DNA from: Arthrinium phaeospermum
Taxonomy: Eukaryota > Ascomycota > Sordariomycetes > Amphisphaeriales > Apiosporaceae
DNA: 64,000 nt
Assembly (NCBI GenBank): GCA_006503535.1
Contig: QYRS01000002.1
Coordinates: 682,001 to 746,000, forward strand
Direction: 5' to 3'
Shown here: piece after piece, positions 45,991 to 56,946 of the stretch
Numbering within the stretch: the first letter of the stretch is position 1
How the letters are laid out: every line of letters starts with the position of its first letter
Notes under the pieces: generated by a model
Database searches by the model: none
The model's input: the letters and a program-made list of their open reading frames with translations, nothing else
Told to the model about the DNA's origin: nothing
Translations under genes and position numbers: made by a program

Positions 45991-46983
45991 ATGTCTCAAC
46001 CGGAACGAAGAACCTACCTTGACCTGGTGGAAACATGCGACAACTACCCCCACATCGACATCTCTCAGCTGCCCTATTCACAAGATGACCAAGCCGCGCT
46101 CTACCAGCTCCTACTCCCTGGCGACCCTCGGCCCCATGGATTCATGCTTCCTTCCGCTGTCCAGAAGATGCCATGGACATCGAACTTCGCCATCACCCAC
46201 GACCCCTCCGGCCCGCGCAGTGTCCGCGTCCTCGACCCCTCCAATGGAGCTGATACCGCCAGCGCCGTAAATGCTGCATTCAAGGAGGTGATCCAAGCAG
46301 CTTCGGATTCGAAGATCTTCGGAAACCTGATCCGAACACATCCTGAGGACTACAAGATCCTGGGGGCCGGTTACGATGGGAAGCGCGTGCAGCTGCTGAG
46401 AGCGGCAGCGGGATTGTTCGGGATCTGTTGCCGCGGAGCCCACATGACCGTCTACACCCGCACAGCTACCGGCGAAATCAAGATCTGGGTACCCCGGCGC
46501 AGTCGACATCTCAACACGTGGCCCGGGAAGCTGGACACGACCGTAGCCGGTGGCATCCGGGCCGAGGAGTCGCCCTTCGAGTGCATCCTCCACGAAGCCG
46601 ACGAGGAAGCGTCGCTACCCGAGGACCTTGTTCGCAAGCATGCGAGGCCTGTAGGTGCGGTCACGTATGTCGCCGAGAGCGCGGCCGGCTCCGGCGGGGA
46701 GCTGGGTCTGGTGGTGCCCGACGTGCTGTACCTCTACGATCTCGAGGTCGGGCCGGACATCGCCCCCAAGCCCCAAGACGACGAGGTGGAAGAGTTCTAT
46801 TTGATGTCGGTGGACCAAGTCAGGGAGGCGCTTCTGCGAGAAGAGTTCAAGACGAACTGTGCCTCCGCTATGATCGACTTCTTTGTTCGACATGGCATCA
46901 TAACGGATGAGAACGAACCCGACTTCCTGGAAATCGTTACTCGTCTGCATCGCAGTTTGCCAGTTCCGACTCGGCCGCTATGA
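45991..46983 (+). CDS. Nudix hydrolase with N-terminal DUF4743-type domain, 330 residues
   Basis: This is a single exon starting at ATG 45991 (MSQPERRTYLDLVETCDNYP). The N-terminal half matches the DUF4743-type domain found before Nudix domains in fungal proteins once annotated as thiamin pyrophosphokinase-related (yeast YJR142W type). The Nudix box is at residues about 187-209: GGIRAEESPFECILHEADEE followed by ASL, with the G-x5-E and the E-x2-EE metal ligands. AGLFGICCRGAHMTVYTRT and IKIWVPRRSRHLNTWPGKLD are typical of the family. YJR142W-like enzymes hydrolyse damaged (oxidised) thiamin diphosphates; that substrate is by analogy. No targeting sequence is obvious. Confidence 0.9.
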   Translation: MSQPERRTYLDLVETCDNYPHIDISQLPYSQDDQAALYQLLLPGDPRPHGFMLPSAVQKMPWTSNFAITHDPSGPRSVRVLDPSNGADTASAVNAAFKEVIQAASDSKIFGNLIRTHPEDYKILGAGYDGKRVQLLRAAAGLFGICCRGAHMTVYTRTATGEIKIWVPRRSRHLNTWPGKLDTTVAGGIRAEESPFECILHEADEEASLPEDLVRKHARPVGAVTYVAESAAGSGGELGLVVPDVLYLYDLEVGPDIAPKPQDDEVEEFYLMSVDQVREALLREEFKTNCASAMIDFFVRHGIITDENEPDFLEIVTRLHRSLPVPTRPL

Positions 46984-47750
46984 GACTAGGTAGAGTCCCA
47001 TCAGTCCTCAATGGTTAATGTTGATAATAGAACCAGTTTCCTCCTCTACGTTGCTTCGGATCCCATAAAGTGACGGCCTGCTGGTGTAAGCCATTTGATT
47101 GAACATATCGTAGGTATTTATTTGAAAATCTAAGCACCAACGTTGGATGCGGCGCGAACAGGAATAAGCAGACCAGCGCTCTCTCGCCAGCAACCGCTTT
47201 ACTCCTGGTAAAACACAAAAACCTTCTTGGGCTCAAGTTTTGGAGACAAAGGGAACCATTTTCAAACGCCGCCTATCCTGCTTTCCGTAGCTGCTCAGCA
47301 CAGGGAATAAAAGCACAGCAACCCTCTAAATCCCCCTTCTCCCCCACGAAAGATCGTATTCAGGGGCCTGCCTCAAAACATATATACATTGTTTTTGTTT
47401 TATAATCCACAGTGAGAAGACCTCGGTGGGCATCGCGTGGGAATGTTGCGGGTGTATGCTCCGTTTCGCCGGGATAAATCAGACGGTATTCGCTACGCCC
47501 ACAGATGGGACTGGATAATATCCTGGAGGCAATATATACACAGGAAGTTCTGTCAGGGTCTATGAGGAACGACCATCGTTTCGGTAACTGTTCTTTGAAT
47601 GATATACCTGTACAAGTCAGTATGGACGTACAATGTAGCGATGGCCTCTCACTTACAATGAAATTGTAGTACACAATGGACTCTTCTGGAAAAGGTATAA
47701 ACTCAGGATGGCATTTGGTAATCAAATTGAATTCGGGTTTGAGGTGTGCT
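46984..47750. other. Convergent intergenic region
   Basis: This 767-bp stretch between the Nudix stop and the candidate microprotein gene contains no recognised gene. Confidence 0.4.
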
Positions 47751-47870
47751 TTAGAACATCTTGAGGATGAAGTAGTACAATATGCCGATGGTCTTCTCGA
47801 ACCACTGTGCCTTGGCTCTGCTTTGGCATCCAGCGCAAGTCTTGATGTTGTGGGCGAGTGCTGCTGACAT
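47751..47870 (-). CDS. Candidate microprotein, 39 residues, CxxC plus hydrophobic tail
   Basis: The frame runs from ATG 47870 (context CGCAATGTC) to TAA at 47753-47751. It encodes MSAALAHNIKTCAGCQSRAK followed by AQWFEKTIGILYYFILKMF. It has a CxGC pair, a Lys/Arg-rich middle and a hydrophobic C-terminal helix that could be a tail anchor. A GATATAAG TATA-like element lies about 125 nt upstream with a leader free of other long frames. The composition looks unlike random translation, but I know no matching family, and a chance frame of this length is possible. Confidence 0.35.
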   Translation of the reverse strand: MSAALAHNIKTCAGCQSRAKAQWFEKTIGILYYFILKMF

Positions 47871-50207
47871 TGCGATGGATTGGAAGGATATAGCGTAACG
47901 AGAAGGGAGTTATCTCTGTGAATTGCGATGCGATACTTGAACTTGCTGATGCTGGACATGCAAATGTGAGACACCCACGATACCGAGCCCGACTTATATC
48001 TCCAGCTCGACCACAATGAAGCCGGGACACGTCAAAGGCGGACCCATTAATCAAACCGTAAATGCTTCTCAAACACACAAAGATGAATAACATCTAGACC
48101 GCTCGAGACCGGACTCGAGTTCAAACAATGGCGCTAACGCCACAGAGTATCGGGAATGGGTGATACCCTTATTTTTTTAAGCTGCGTTGGCAGCGTTGCC
48201 AAACCGACTTAGTTCAGACGATATCCCGAGTCTTTTCAGCTCTCCCTGAGGCAAGAAAGGGCGGCTAAAAGACCCGTACTAGCGATGGCCCGGACAGGAA
48301 GCTAACCACCTCATTCGGCCCAATTTGGATGCAGCTTTCAGCTGAGATGTGAACCCTTTGCCCAAAGCTTCCATTGGAGCTACTGGTAAATATGTTTACC
48401 TCCGGATAATGGCAATAGGCTTGGGAGCTTGCGGTCTCGGCATGTTGTGAAGCGTCTACCGGCGATCAGATCTAATGTTCGGCGGCTTGGGCCTTGAGGG
48501 AGTCCAGCCGGAAGCCACCGCAAGTGGAAGTAGCTAAATCACCAATAGAGCAATCCATTCTCAAATAACGTCTAAAAACTCCATGGGCGGCAGCTGTTGC
48601 ATCGCAATGGACTCGGTCCGTAAGTGGTGGCCCTTGGCAGCTCGACCGAGTAACACTACGAGGCCACCTTGAGCAACTGGGGGCGTCAGGTCGGAGACTT
48701 CGATGCTGCGGCATTAAGCATCATTCCCCAGCCATTGGAAAATATGTTGCGAGTAGTCGAGTACAGTAAGGACCTAGCTCCCGCGCGCGGTGATATCTGC
48801 GATTCTAGCGAGAAGGAGGATACAGCGTCTAAGGATCAAAACTACTTGCGGGTGGTACCGCGCTGATTGAATACCTAAAATCCTCCGAAGGAAATTCATT
48901 AATAGAAACAACAAGAACTGTAATCAATGGGCGCATACATTACAAAATATAAATCAGTCGACAGTCGAAAATTGCAATGTCCGTGTCAGCTTGGCAGGGA
49001 GAAATCGGTATATTGTCCAAGACCAGGGCGTGCATCACATGCACGTTGCCAAGACAGGAATAGAAACGCATAGTTTGACGTCAAGCGCTCGACAACCTAA
49101 GGTCCGAATGATAAATTTTCTAAGAAGTTTTCCATCTAAAAATATGTGCCTCTCTTACTAAGGTCTGCAGTAGCCAACAGGCCATCTACCAGCGCCATAC
49201 AGCACAACTCATATAAGTCACGCATGTACCCCCGAAAACGAGGCTTGCATGTACTCCAGCCGGAGCTTCGGGGATTCGAGCCTTCAACACTGCAGTCTTC
49301 TATACCTCAGCTCTGGCATGTGGTATCGTCGGTTCCTTCAGCGCCCAGGACTCAGCCCGCAGTCCTCCTTGCCCGGTGTTGAATGGATCCGCTGCTTCCT
49401 GATCGACTGCAAATGGGACAATGTTCAAGTCTTCGTCTCTTGAGAGCCACACGAGTTTGGATGAGGACCCATCCAGATCTCTCTGATGGACCTCATGGCC
49501 TGATTATTCTGGAAATCCCAGGATACATATGGAGTGAAGACGGCTCGTTCGTTTCTCAACAGATGAAGACTATCATTGTCCCATTCGCAGTCGGTCGGGA
49601 GGTCATGGGTCTATTCAACACCAGGCATGTGGCTGTTCGCCCCTTTTGTTGCTCTCTTCATCGGGATTCTCATGAACCGCAAATCATCAAGATCAACTGC
49701 AAAACTTCCTCCAGGGCAGGCCCATTTTCGTCGCACATATTGAATGTGTACCTATATGCATTCGAGTTAACGTTATGCATAGACATTCTGAAATTCTTAA
49801 AATTTTACTTGTATTGATTTGGGTGAATAAACTGTCCCGCCCTCTACACCGCCACTGCCGCCTATCACCAACCCCTTGCAAGCATATTGATGCATCATAA
49901 GGCAAAGCCGCCGCCTCCCATGGCTCACATAATCTACAGGCGCTACGATTGTTCAGCAAATGGTAGCCTATACCCTCTCTGATGCATTCTTGCATTTCCT
50001 AGTGAGCGGAGTCCGAAGGGTATAGGCGTCAACTGCTCTGGGAGTTCACATCTGCGATGGCCCTTCTCTCCCACCTTCCCAGCACCACCACCACCACCAC
50101 CATACCCCACTAAACTGTGGGTTACTGGATGATGACCAGCAAGGCTATCAAGGGGCAAGCCCAATCGGCGTTGAAAGCAGCCAGACTTGACACTTTTGTA
50201 TGGGACT
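47871..50207. other. Gene-poor region
   Basis: This 2.3-kb interval shows no confident gene on either strand. Short ATG frames (for example minus 48714-48472) lack motifs. A short CCA-triplet run lies at about 50083-50102. The 3' UTR of the mtr10 gene is at the right end. Confidence 0.4.
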
Positions 50208-53200
50208 CTAGCCCTCAAAGCGGAAACGGGATGCTTCAAGATCACCCAAACCATCACGGGGAGCCACGTAGCGCCTTCGGTACGTGTTGGTGAAATCTTG
50301 CAGAATAGACCGTATTTGGCGCACCTCCCCGCTATCGTTGGCCCCCAGTCGCTCCCGAATCTTGGCCATCAGTCGCTCCACCTCGGCGGGAGTGACTGTG
50401 CCTTCAGGAAGCATCGTCAGGGTTCGCTCAACCCAGACCGCTGTTTCCGTCGGCATGATCTCAAACAAGGTGAGAAGGGCGCCGCTGGCATCGGCGAAGC
50501 AGTCGCGGGGGAAGCTGATCATCATGCCTGCTAGGAGACGCTTCACTAGAGCGTCTCCCTGGCTGACTATCAGTTGCTTCACCATGTTCTGCAGTTGCAC
50601 ATCGACGCCGGGGCTCACATGCTCGAGAGATGAAGGAGGGTTCTTACCGCCCCAAGATAGCAAGTCCCGAACGTAATGCAGAGTAGCCGACAGAGGTGGC
50701 CGTTGTTCCAATCCCAGGACAGATATGGCCGCTTCAAAGATAGGAGTGAACAGCTGAGACGGGATGAGCTTGTGGGGGTAGTAGAGAAGAGCATCGATCA
50801 TGAGGCGGAAGAAGTCTTCTGTAACGTCAGGTAGCTCCTGCGGAGACAATTCGCTGATGAAACGTAGAACATTCGTTGCTTGTGCCTCGAAAAATGTGTA
50901 GATGGAATCTGTGATGCTTTGGTCCACATGCTCTCGATCGTCAGAGAATTCGCGGAGGATGGCACTGGTGACCCAAAGGAAACACCCCTGTCTCGAGCTC
51001 TGGAACCCTAGTGCCAGTTTGTTGGCCATTTCTGGCAGCAACGGGGTCATGGCACCACGGTGGCTGATGACGATGAATCGCCAGCATCTGCAGATTCGCT
51101 CGCAGATCGGGGAGAAGTCGACAAAGCTTTCGAGCACCTTGGCCAGGATGGGGAAAACCTCCACCCAGTACTTTACGGCAGGGTCCTCTTCCCCACGCGC
51201 CACCGGAGGGACAGTAACCACAATCTGGACGAACATGGTGATGAGCTGTAGATGATCGGCGACCGCAAGCTTCCCGGGCTCGTCGGTCGCATTGTTTGCC
51301 TTGGTCATCAATCTCTGCACAAGAGGGTCGCAGTAGAGCTTGAGCAACCGGTAGATTTCAGTCTTTGGCTGCATTGCAACCACGGTGGCCACACCTTCCG
51401 TGATCTCCTCTTGGCTAGCATCTTGCAGAGTGTCGAGGACCTGGTCGTAGAATTGCTGAAGCTGGTCAACTTGCACGCCAAGCAAATGCTTGCAATCTTG
51501 GCAGAAGTACTTGATGGCCATTGCCGCCGCACGGACAACCTCCTTGGAATCGGTCTGGAACGACGATACGATGTAGTTGAACTGGCCTTCAAAGAGTTCG
51601 GGGTGTGCTGCCGTCCATTCGGTGTATCGCCCGAGGACCATTATGGTGGCGAAACGAAGTTTTTCGTGAGCCGGAATCTGGATGAGCAAGGGCATAAGCT
51701 GGGGCAGGACGATGCTCTCGTCCTTTTCCACCATACGACCCATGGCTCGCATGGAAAACAGCGGAGCCTCCAGCTCTTGCCAGTGAGGCACTGACGTGGC
51801 CGTTGCCATACCCCCGTACTTCTGCGTCCATATTCTAATGGCGTCCAAGACCTTGGTCAGGCAATCAGTGACCCCCATCACCTCACAGGCATCCTTGAGC
51901 GTGTCGCCCATGTGGTGTCTGAACTCTCGGAACTTCTCCTCCGCCACAAGATCGTTCGAAAACAGCTCGCGCGCGTTGGCATCGCGTCCGTCCTCGGACT
52001 CGGGGTATTGAAGGTGCTTCAACAAGCTGTCCACCAACTTCGAATATACGTCGACGAGCTCCATCCTAGCCTGGATGTAGCGTTCGAGCACGAGGTACTG
52101 CTTCAGTTCGTACCAGAAGTCGAAGGTGTACTCGATCACGTCTCGTTCCTTGTCCATCTCCACGCACTCCAGGATCGCATCAATAAGGGGCCGGAAGTGC
52201 GCCGTCTCACGCGCGATAGCAACGACCCAAGCGATGCCGGCATCGGAGAAGACTCGGGTCAGCGACTTGTATCCCTCGGTGTCATCTTCTTCGACAAACT
52301 TCTGGATCTTTGGCCGCAACCCAACGACCTTCGGAAGCATGATGTTGATGCTTGCTACATTGTCGTCGACCTCCCGGGTTTCCCTCACCATGCTCGAAAG
52401 GCATTCGGCAGCCTCCTGGAAAGAATCGTCGCTCTCCAGGGCATTGAATACCACGCCCAGCAGTGGGGAGTTGACGAGATCATTGACAGGGACCTCGCGC
52501 AGCCATGACGTTATGCACTCAAGCAACTGGGGATTTGTCGCGGCTTGGGCTGCAAATCGATGTATCAGCTTCGATCGATCACCAAAACAGAGATGCCGCA
52601 GAGAACTTACGTGAAGAGTGCGCGTAGTTGATCAGTAGTTGTACGACCTGAGGGGCGTTGTCCGACAATAACTCGGTGGTTCTCAGGGTGAGCTCTTCTT
52701 CCTATCGAAACCAATTAGACTGCGATCCAAGGTCTGCTGTACCACCACGAGGCGCCGCCGGAAGATAGGTTGTTGCTAATTCGCGGTCCACATACACTCA
52801 GGCTGATTTTGCGTCCTTCTGTCACCTCTTCAGGGAGAACTCGGAGGAAGTCCAATATGCAAGTATGGCTTTCGGGTTGGTTGCCGAGCGAGGATACCAC
52901 CATGGGCAAAACATCCTTCCACTGCGTCATCTGAATTGCCAAAATCGCCAGGCAGACGCACAACTGGACTCGGATGGGCCTGGGCCCCGAGGCATAGAGC
53001 TGCAGCAACTCCAATAGTTGGGCTCTGACAGCAGGGTGCTCCGCGGCCGGTACTTGAGTAGAAAGGTCGTAGGTAATCTGTCGAAGACCATACATTAGTT
53101 CTTACATATCCACAAGACGTCCCGAACAGGTTGCTTGGTGGCGCCGGTCGCTGTTCCTTACCTTTCCCTTCAGAGTTGTCGCGGCGAACACCTTGGCCTC

Positions 53201-53447
53201 AGGCTCGGCATCCGACTTCAGGATCGTAATGGTCGTAGTCCATGCGCTTGGCTGCCGTGAGTCGCATTAGTAACCATGTTCTTCTATGCAATGTCAACAG
53301 TTGGAAACCTACCGACTTCTGGAAGCTTTCCAGGTACGTGGCTGCCTTCTTCTTGCGGTCCGTATCGTTACTGCGCATTGTCAGGACTGCGTCCAGCACC
53401 GCAGCAGGGGCAAAAGCCTCCTGGTCGCCGACGCCGTTGGCAGCCAT
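50208..53447 (-). CDS. mtr10: Importin-beta family nuclear import receptor, MTR10/transportin-3 type, 979 residues
   Basis: MTR10-type karyopherins import RNA-binding (SR/RGG) proteins and affect tRNA traffic. Exons are 53447-53313, 53251-53162, 53077-52796, 52701-52611 and 52549-50208, all in frame (980 codons with stop). The N-terminus is MAANGVGDQEAFAPAAVLDA, then KKKAATYLESFQKSPSAW as in the first HEAT repeat. AEPEAKVFAATTLKGKITYD, LCVCLAILAIQMTQWKDV and LLSDNAPQVVQLLINYA follow, typical of the exportin-1-like domain. The long exon is entirely helical HEAT-type sequence ending DLEASRFRFEG. Exon 3 ends at the strong GTATGT donor. The gene is head to head with the Sm-E gene. Confidence 0.93.
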
Positions 53448-54428
53448 GATGGGCGTTGTATGGTGATATGGGATCAGGATTGGCTTTCCGAGCGGGTAAC
53501 TTCTGGGAAGGACAAGGCTGGCCGGATCGTGGTCGAACAAAGAAGGTAGGTAGCTTATGATTCAGAGTCAGAAGCAAGTGGCTGCTGCTTATCGATAAAT
53601 TTCCCCACGTTGCGCTCTGGCTTGAGAGAAAGGGCTCAGTGGAATTAAAGACGTTGGGGGGTATAAAAAATATACGTATCGGCGTTGTGGTGGTGAAGAA
53701 GAGTGAATGCGCCGGGTGAGAAAGCCCTGTATAAAGATTATGTTGGATTGCTGTCTAGATGGAAACCCCCCGACGGAAAGAAGAGATGTTTTCAATGATC
53801 ATTGTCCCTGAACATCAGGTTGCTACGCAATAATTCCACGGTGGGGCAGCAGGCAAGATTGCCAGCTTAACTCCCCTCCATCCAACACCGCCGCTGAGCA
53901 CTCCAAAGACCAAAGAGGGCATGCGCTACCCAACCTGGGACCTCGAAATCCGCGCCATGTTTACTTAGTGAGAAATCTAATGCAATTGCATAGGTAGACT
54001 AATTGCCCATTCTGAGACAATTCCTTATTTTCAACAACGAAAGGCTGCTCTGGGTTAGGTAGAGTGTGACTGCAGCAGGTGTTAATTGACATCAGTCACA
54101 ATAGATACATGTATGGAGTGAGAGAGAACATTAAAGAGGAGAGGGGCGGCCAATCCCTGGAGGCAGCCCCATACATGAAGCCCCACATATATGGGCAGCC
54201 AGCAGCGGGACGGACGCCAGCAAAGACAGAAGCTGTCCCAGGCCGCCTCTTTAATTTTTAGGTTGTCAGCCTTGTCCGTTTGAGCACCTCTAAACGCGAG
54301 CCACTGTATCCATCCAACGCGACTGACCACCACCTTCCACACCGACAACCGACAATTCCTGCCAGACCTTCCACGGCCTCCCATCTCTTCCCTCCAAGAG
54401 TAGCTAAGGCAAGAAACACCAATTCGCA
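53448..54428. promoter_or_regulatory. Divergent promoter region of mtr10 and the Sm-E gene
   Basis: This 981-bp region lies between two divergent start codons. It contains no other gene. A CT-rich leader precedes the Sm-E start; no TATA box is obvious. Confidence 0.4.
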
Positions 54429-54850
54429 ATGACTGGCCGCGGTGGTGGAGGTGGGCGCAAGGTTCTCCTGCCGCCCATCAACTTCATTTTCAAGCTCCTC
54501 CAGTCACATGCCACCGTCAAGATTTGGCTGTACGAGCAGCTGGCCATCCGAATCGAAGGAAAGATCCGAGTAGGTTACCTACAGCTCCCATCATTGTGCG
54601 GAATGCGGCGGGCTGACTGAGCTGTTTGCTTCTTTAGGGCTTCGACGAATTCATGAACCTGGTTATCGACGACGCGGTAGAGGTCAAGCAAATTACCAAG
54701 ACGAACCCCGAGGAGAAGAGAAGGACATTAGGTACATACGACCCCAGCGTTGTGCTCTCCTCTACTCAACGAATGGCGGCTAACACATGATGCGCAGGGC
54801 AAATCTTGTTGAAGGGTGACAACGTCTCTTTGATTCAGGAGGCGCAGTGA
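54429..54850 (+). CDS. sme1: Small nuclear ribonucleoprotein Sm-E, 95 residues
   Basis: Sm-E is one of seven proteins of the Sm ring on spliceosomal U1, U2, U4 and U5 snRNAs. Exons are 54429-54569, 54638-54731 and 54798-54850 (96 codons with stop). The N-terminus MTGRGGGGGRKVLLPPINFI is followed by the Sm1 motif (ATVKIWLYEQLAIRIEGKIR then GFDEFMNLVIDDAVEV) and the Sm2 motif (GQILLKGDNVSLI). The length and motif spacing match the family. The glycine-rich start is somewhat longer than in animals. Confidence 0.96.
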
Positions 54851-54991
54851 TTGACAGCCGGAGAAAAAATTGGCGTACTGGACTTCTATGGGCGTCAGGT
54901 TTGACGCGGCGGTCACATATACTATGATACCACGTTGCAAGATATGATAACAGAAGATTGTCGGTTGATGGTTGTTTATTATGTCCACCTA

Positions 54992-55829
54992 TCAAGGCTC
55001 ATCGGCTGGTGACAGCTTGAGTTCGCCATCTCCCAGAAAGACGCCATCTATCGGCTGGTCATGCGGACCAACTGGGACCGAATGCTCTGAGGATGGCGGG
55101 AGGAATTGTTCTTTAAGCGCTAGCGCATACAGCAATACAGACGGTCGACCGCTCGGGGCCCTGTCCTGTTCCGAAACCGCCAGAGTATATCTATGCAGAA
55201 AATAATCATAGAAACCTTTGCCATGGCCGAGCCTACGAATCACCCCAGTGCTGGGGTCGGTGTCGAATGCAACCCCTGGCAGCAAAATGAGATCAAGCGA
55301 GGCATCTTCGGAACGCATTCCGCCGAGCTCCCCTACGGTTCGCTGCCTCTGATTGACCGTTGTAGAATCAACACTCGGAATACCCCACTTGTCGCGTTGG
55401 AGAGACTCGTAGTCTTGCACATCTCGCAGGCTCACCATGTCCATGAGCCTCGTGGGACCATCCGCTGCTGGTAAGCCCGATTTGTGTAGATACGGCACGA
55501 AGACGCGCTTCCCGGACGCCAATGCGTCTCTCACTATCAGGTCTGTTTGGATCTCTCCATTGGGCATGGACAAATAGACTGCGACATTCTTGGCGTTGAT
55601 ATAAGGCTGAGATTTGGCCAAGCTGTTAAAGGCTTGCAAGCCTAGACAGTATCATGTTAGCCGATCTTCGGAGCTTACTGCCAATGGGTAGGTGTCTAGT
55701 TTGCTGCTGACTTTGAGAAGTGACTGAATCCGATGGTATGCTGGCCAGCCTCTGCTTCATGAGATTCCGCAGCTGCGTTTTGGCGGTTTTCAAGGCTGTC
55801 GAGTTCATGTCCGGCGATTGCAGCATCAT
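54992..55829 (-). CDS. fau1: 5-formyltetrahydrofolate cyclo-ligase, 266 residues
   Basis: The enzyme converts 5-formyl-THF to 5,10-methenyl-THF with ATP, returning folate to one-carbon metabolism. Exons are 55829-55679 and 55641-54992 (267 codons with stop). The N-terminal helix is LKTAKTQLRNLMKQRL. VAVYLSMPNGEIQTDLIVRD, GKRVFVPYL, MDMVSLRDV, KWGIPSV and LDLILLPGVAFD follow the family order. The phosphate-binding RRLGHGKGFYDYFL is intact. The third in-frame ATG (55808) gives MNSTALKTAK and may be the real start. An insert of about 20 residues lies between the last two strands. The 3' end is only 141 bp from the Sm-E stop. Confidence 0.93.
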
Positions 55830-56946
55830 GGCAAACCAACTCTGAACAGTCGATGGATAGATATCTGTGCTACCGAATCGGCGACAGCGGGTGATAGAGC
55901 AGCGATCAAATGCGACTGCAGCGATAGGTCAAGCTACAGCACACCCCCACCTATCAACGTTGCTTTGAACTGCGCAGCGTTGGCCGAATTGGACGACGAC
56001 TGCAGTTCGGCCTGCAGCTCTTGGCCCAGAACAGAACGCACTAGGCGAGTGACTGCAAGGGGGTTGCCTCCGCAACACCTTATACGAACAATGTGCTACT
56101 GATTGGGGCCAGCCAGTGAGAGACGAGTATGAAGCGACAAACGGGAGCCTGCATTCAGGTGGAAGGTCGGCCAAGAGAGGATGGGCACATTGGCTAATGG
56201 TTCGTGCTCTTTGACATCTTCCGATGCATCGCGTGGCGCAAAAGTGTCAGTGTCAGTGTCAAGGTTGAAGGATCTTATCAATCTGATCGATGACGAACCT
56301 TCAAGGGCCCGCTAGCCAGGTTAGCGTACCTATCGGTTCAGAAGCCTTACTACCACAGCCGCCTCTGCCGCAGCGACAAACCCATGTCAGAACAAAGTTT
56401 AGTTGACGTTCGCAGGCCGAATAGAAATTTCGAAGTTGCAGACTACTTGGACTTCATGTGCTGCAAAATACCTGCCATTATCAAATATACTGGTACAACT
56501 ACTGCATACTTCGTCGCCCGTATACTTCTACCCCCGTCTCGCTACATTCTTGGCTTTCTCTGTCAACTACACGCCTATCTACATATCTATGTGTTGCGCT
56601 AGGCCGTACTCCGTACAAAACCAGTAAATCTATACACATGTGCAGTCCTTTGGGTGGAGATAATTCTGCTCTCACGACCAGGGTGTGTTACCAGCTGCTG
56701 TGTCTAGGCTAGCCTCCCATATTTCGCGTCTTCCATACAACCATAGGGTAGGGTAGTCAGTCGGCTGTGGCTCCGTATCACCTGTTTGACTCATTCTCTC
56801 CATTGGGTATCGAGTCAACCTTGTCCCCCCCTCGTGCGTTACCACTCCTGTCACATTCGAGAGTCCGAGAGACCTTTGGCAGTAGCCTCGTCAATAGTAC
56901 CAGGCTTTGCTTTTTTTTTTTTTTTCTCTTCCTCCAGTTTTCTCTG
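55830..56946. promoter_or_regulatory. Divergent region between fau1 and the OPT transporter, with T15 leader tract
   Basis: This 1117-bp region holds both promoters. A run of 15 T (56911-56925) followed by CTCTTCCTCC lies directly before the OPT start codon. No gene was recognised. Confidence 0.45.
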
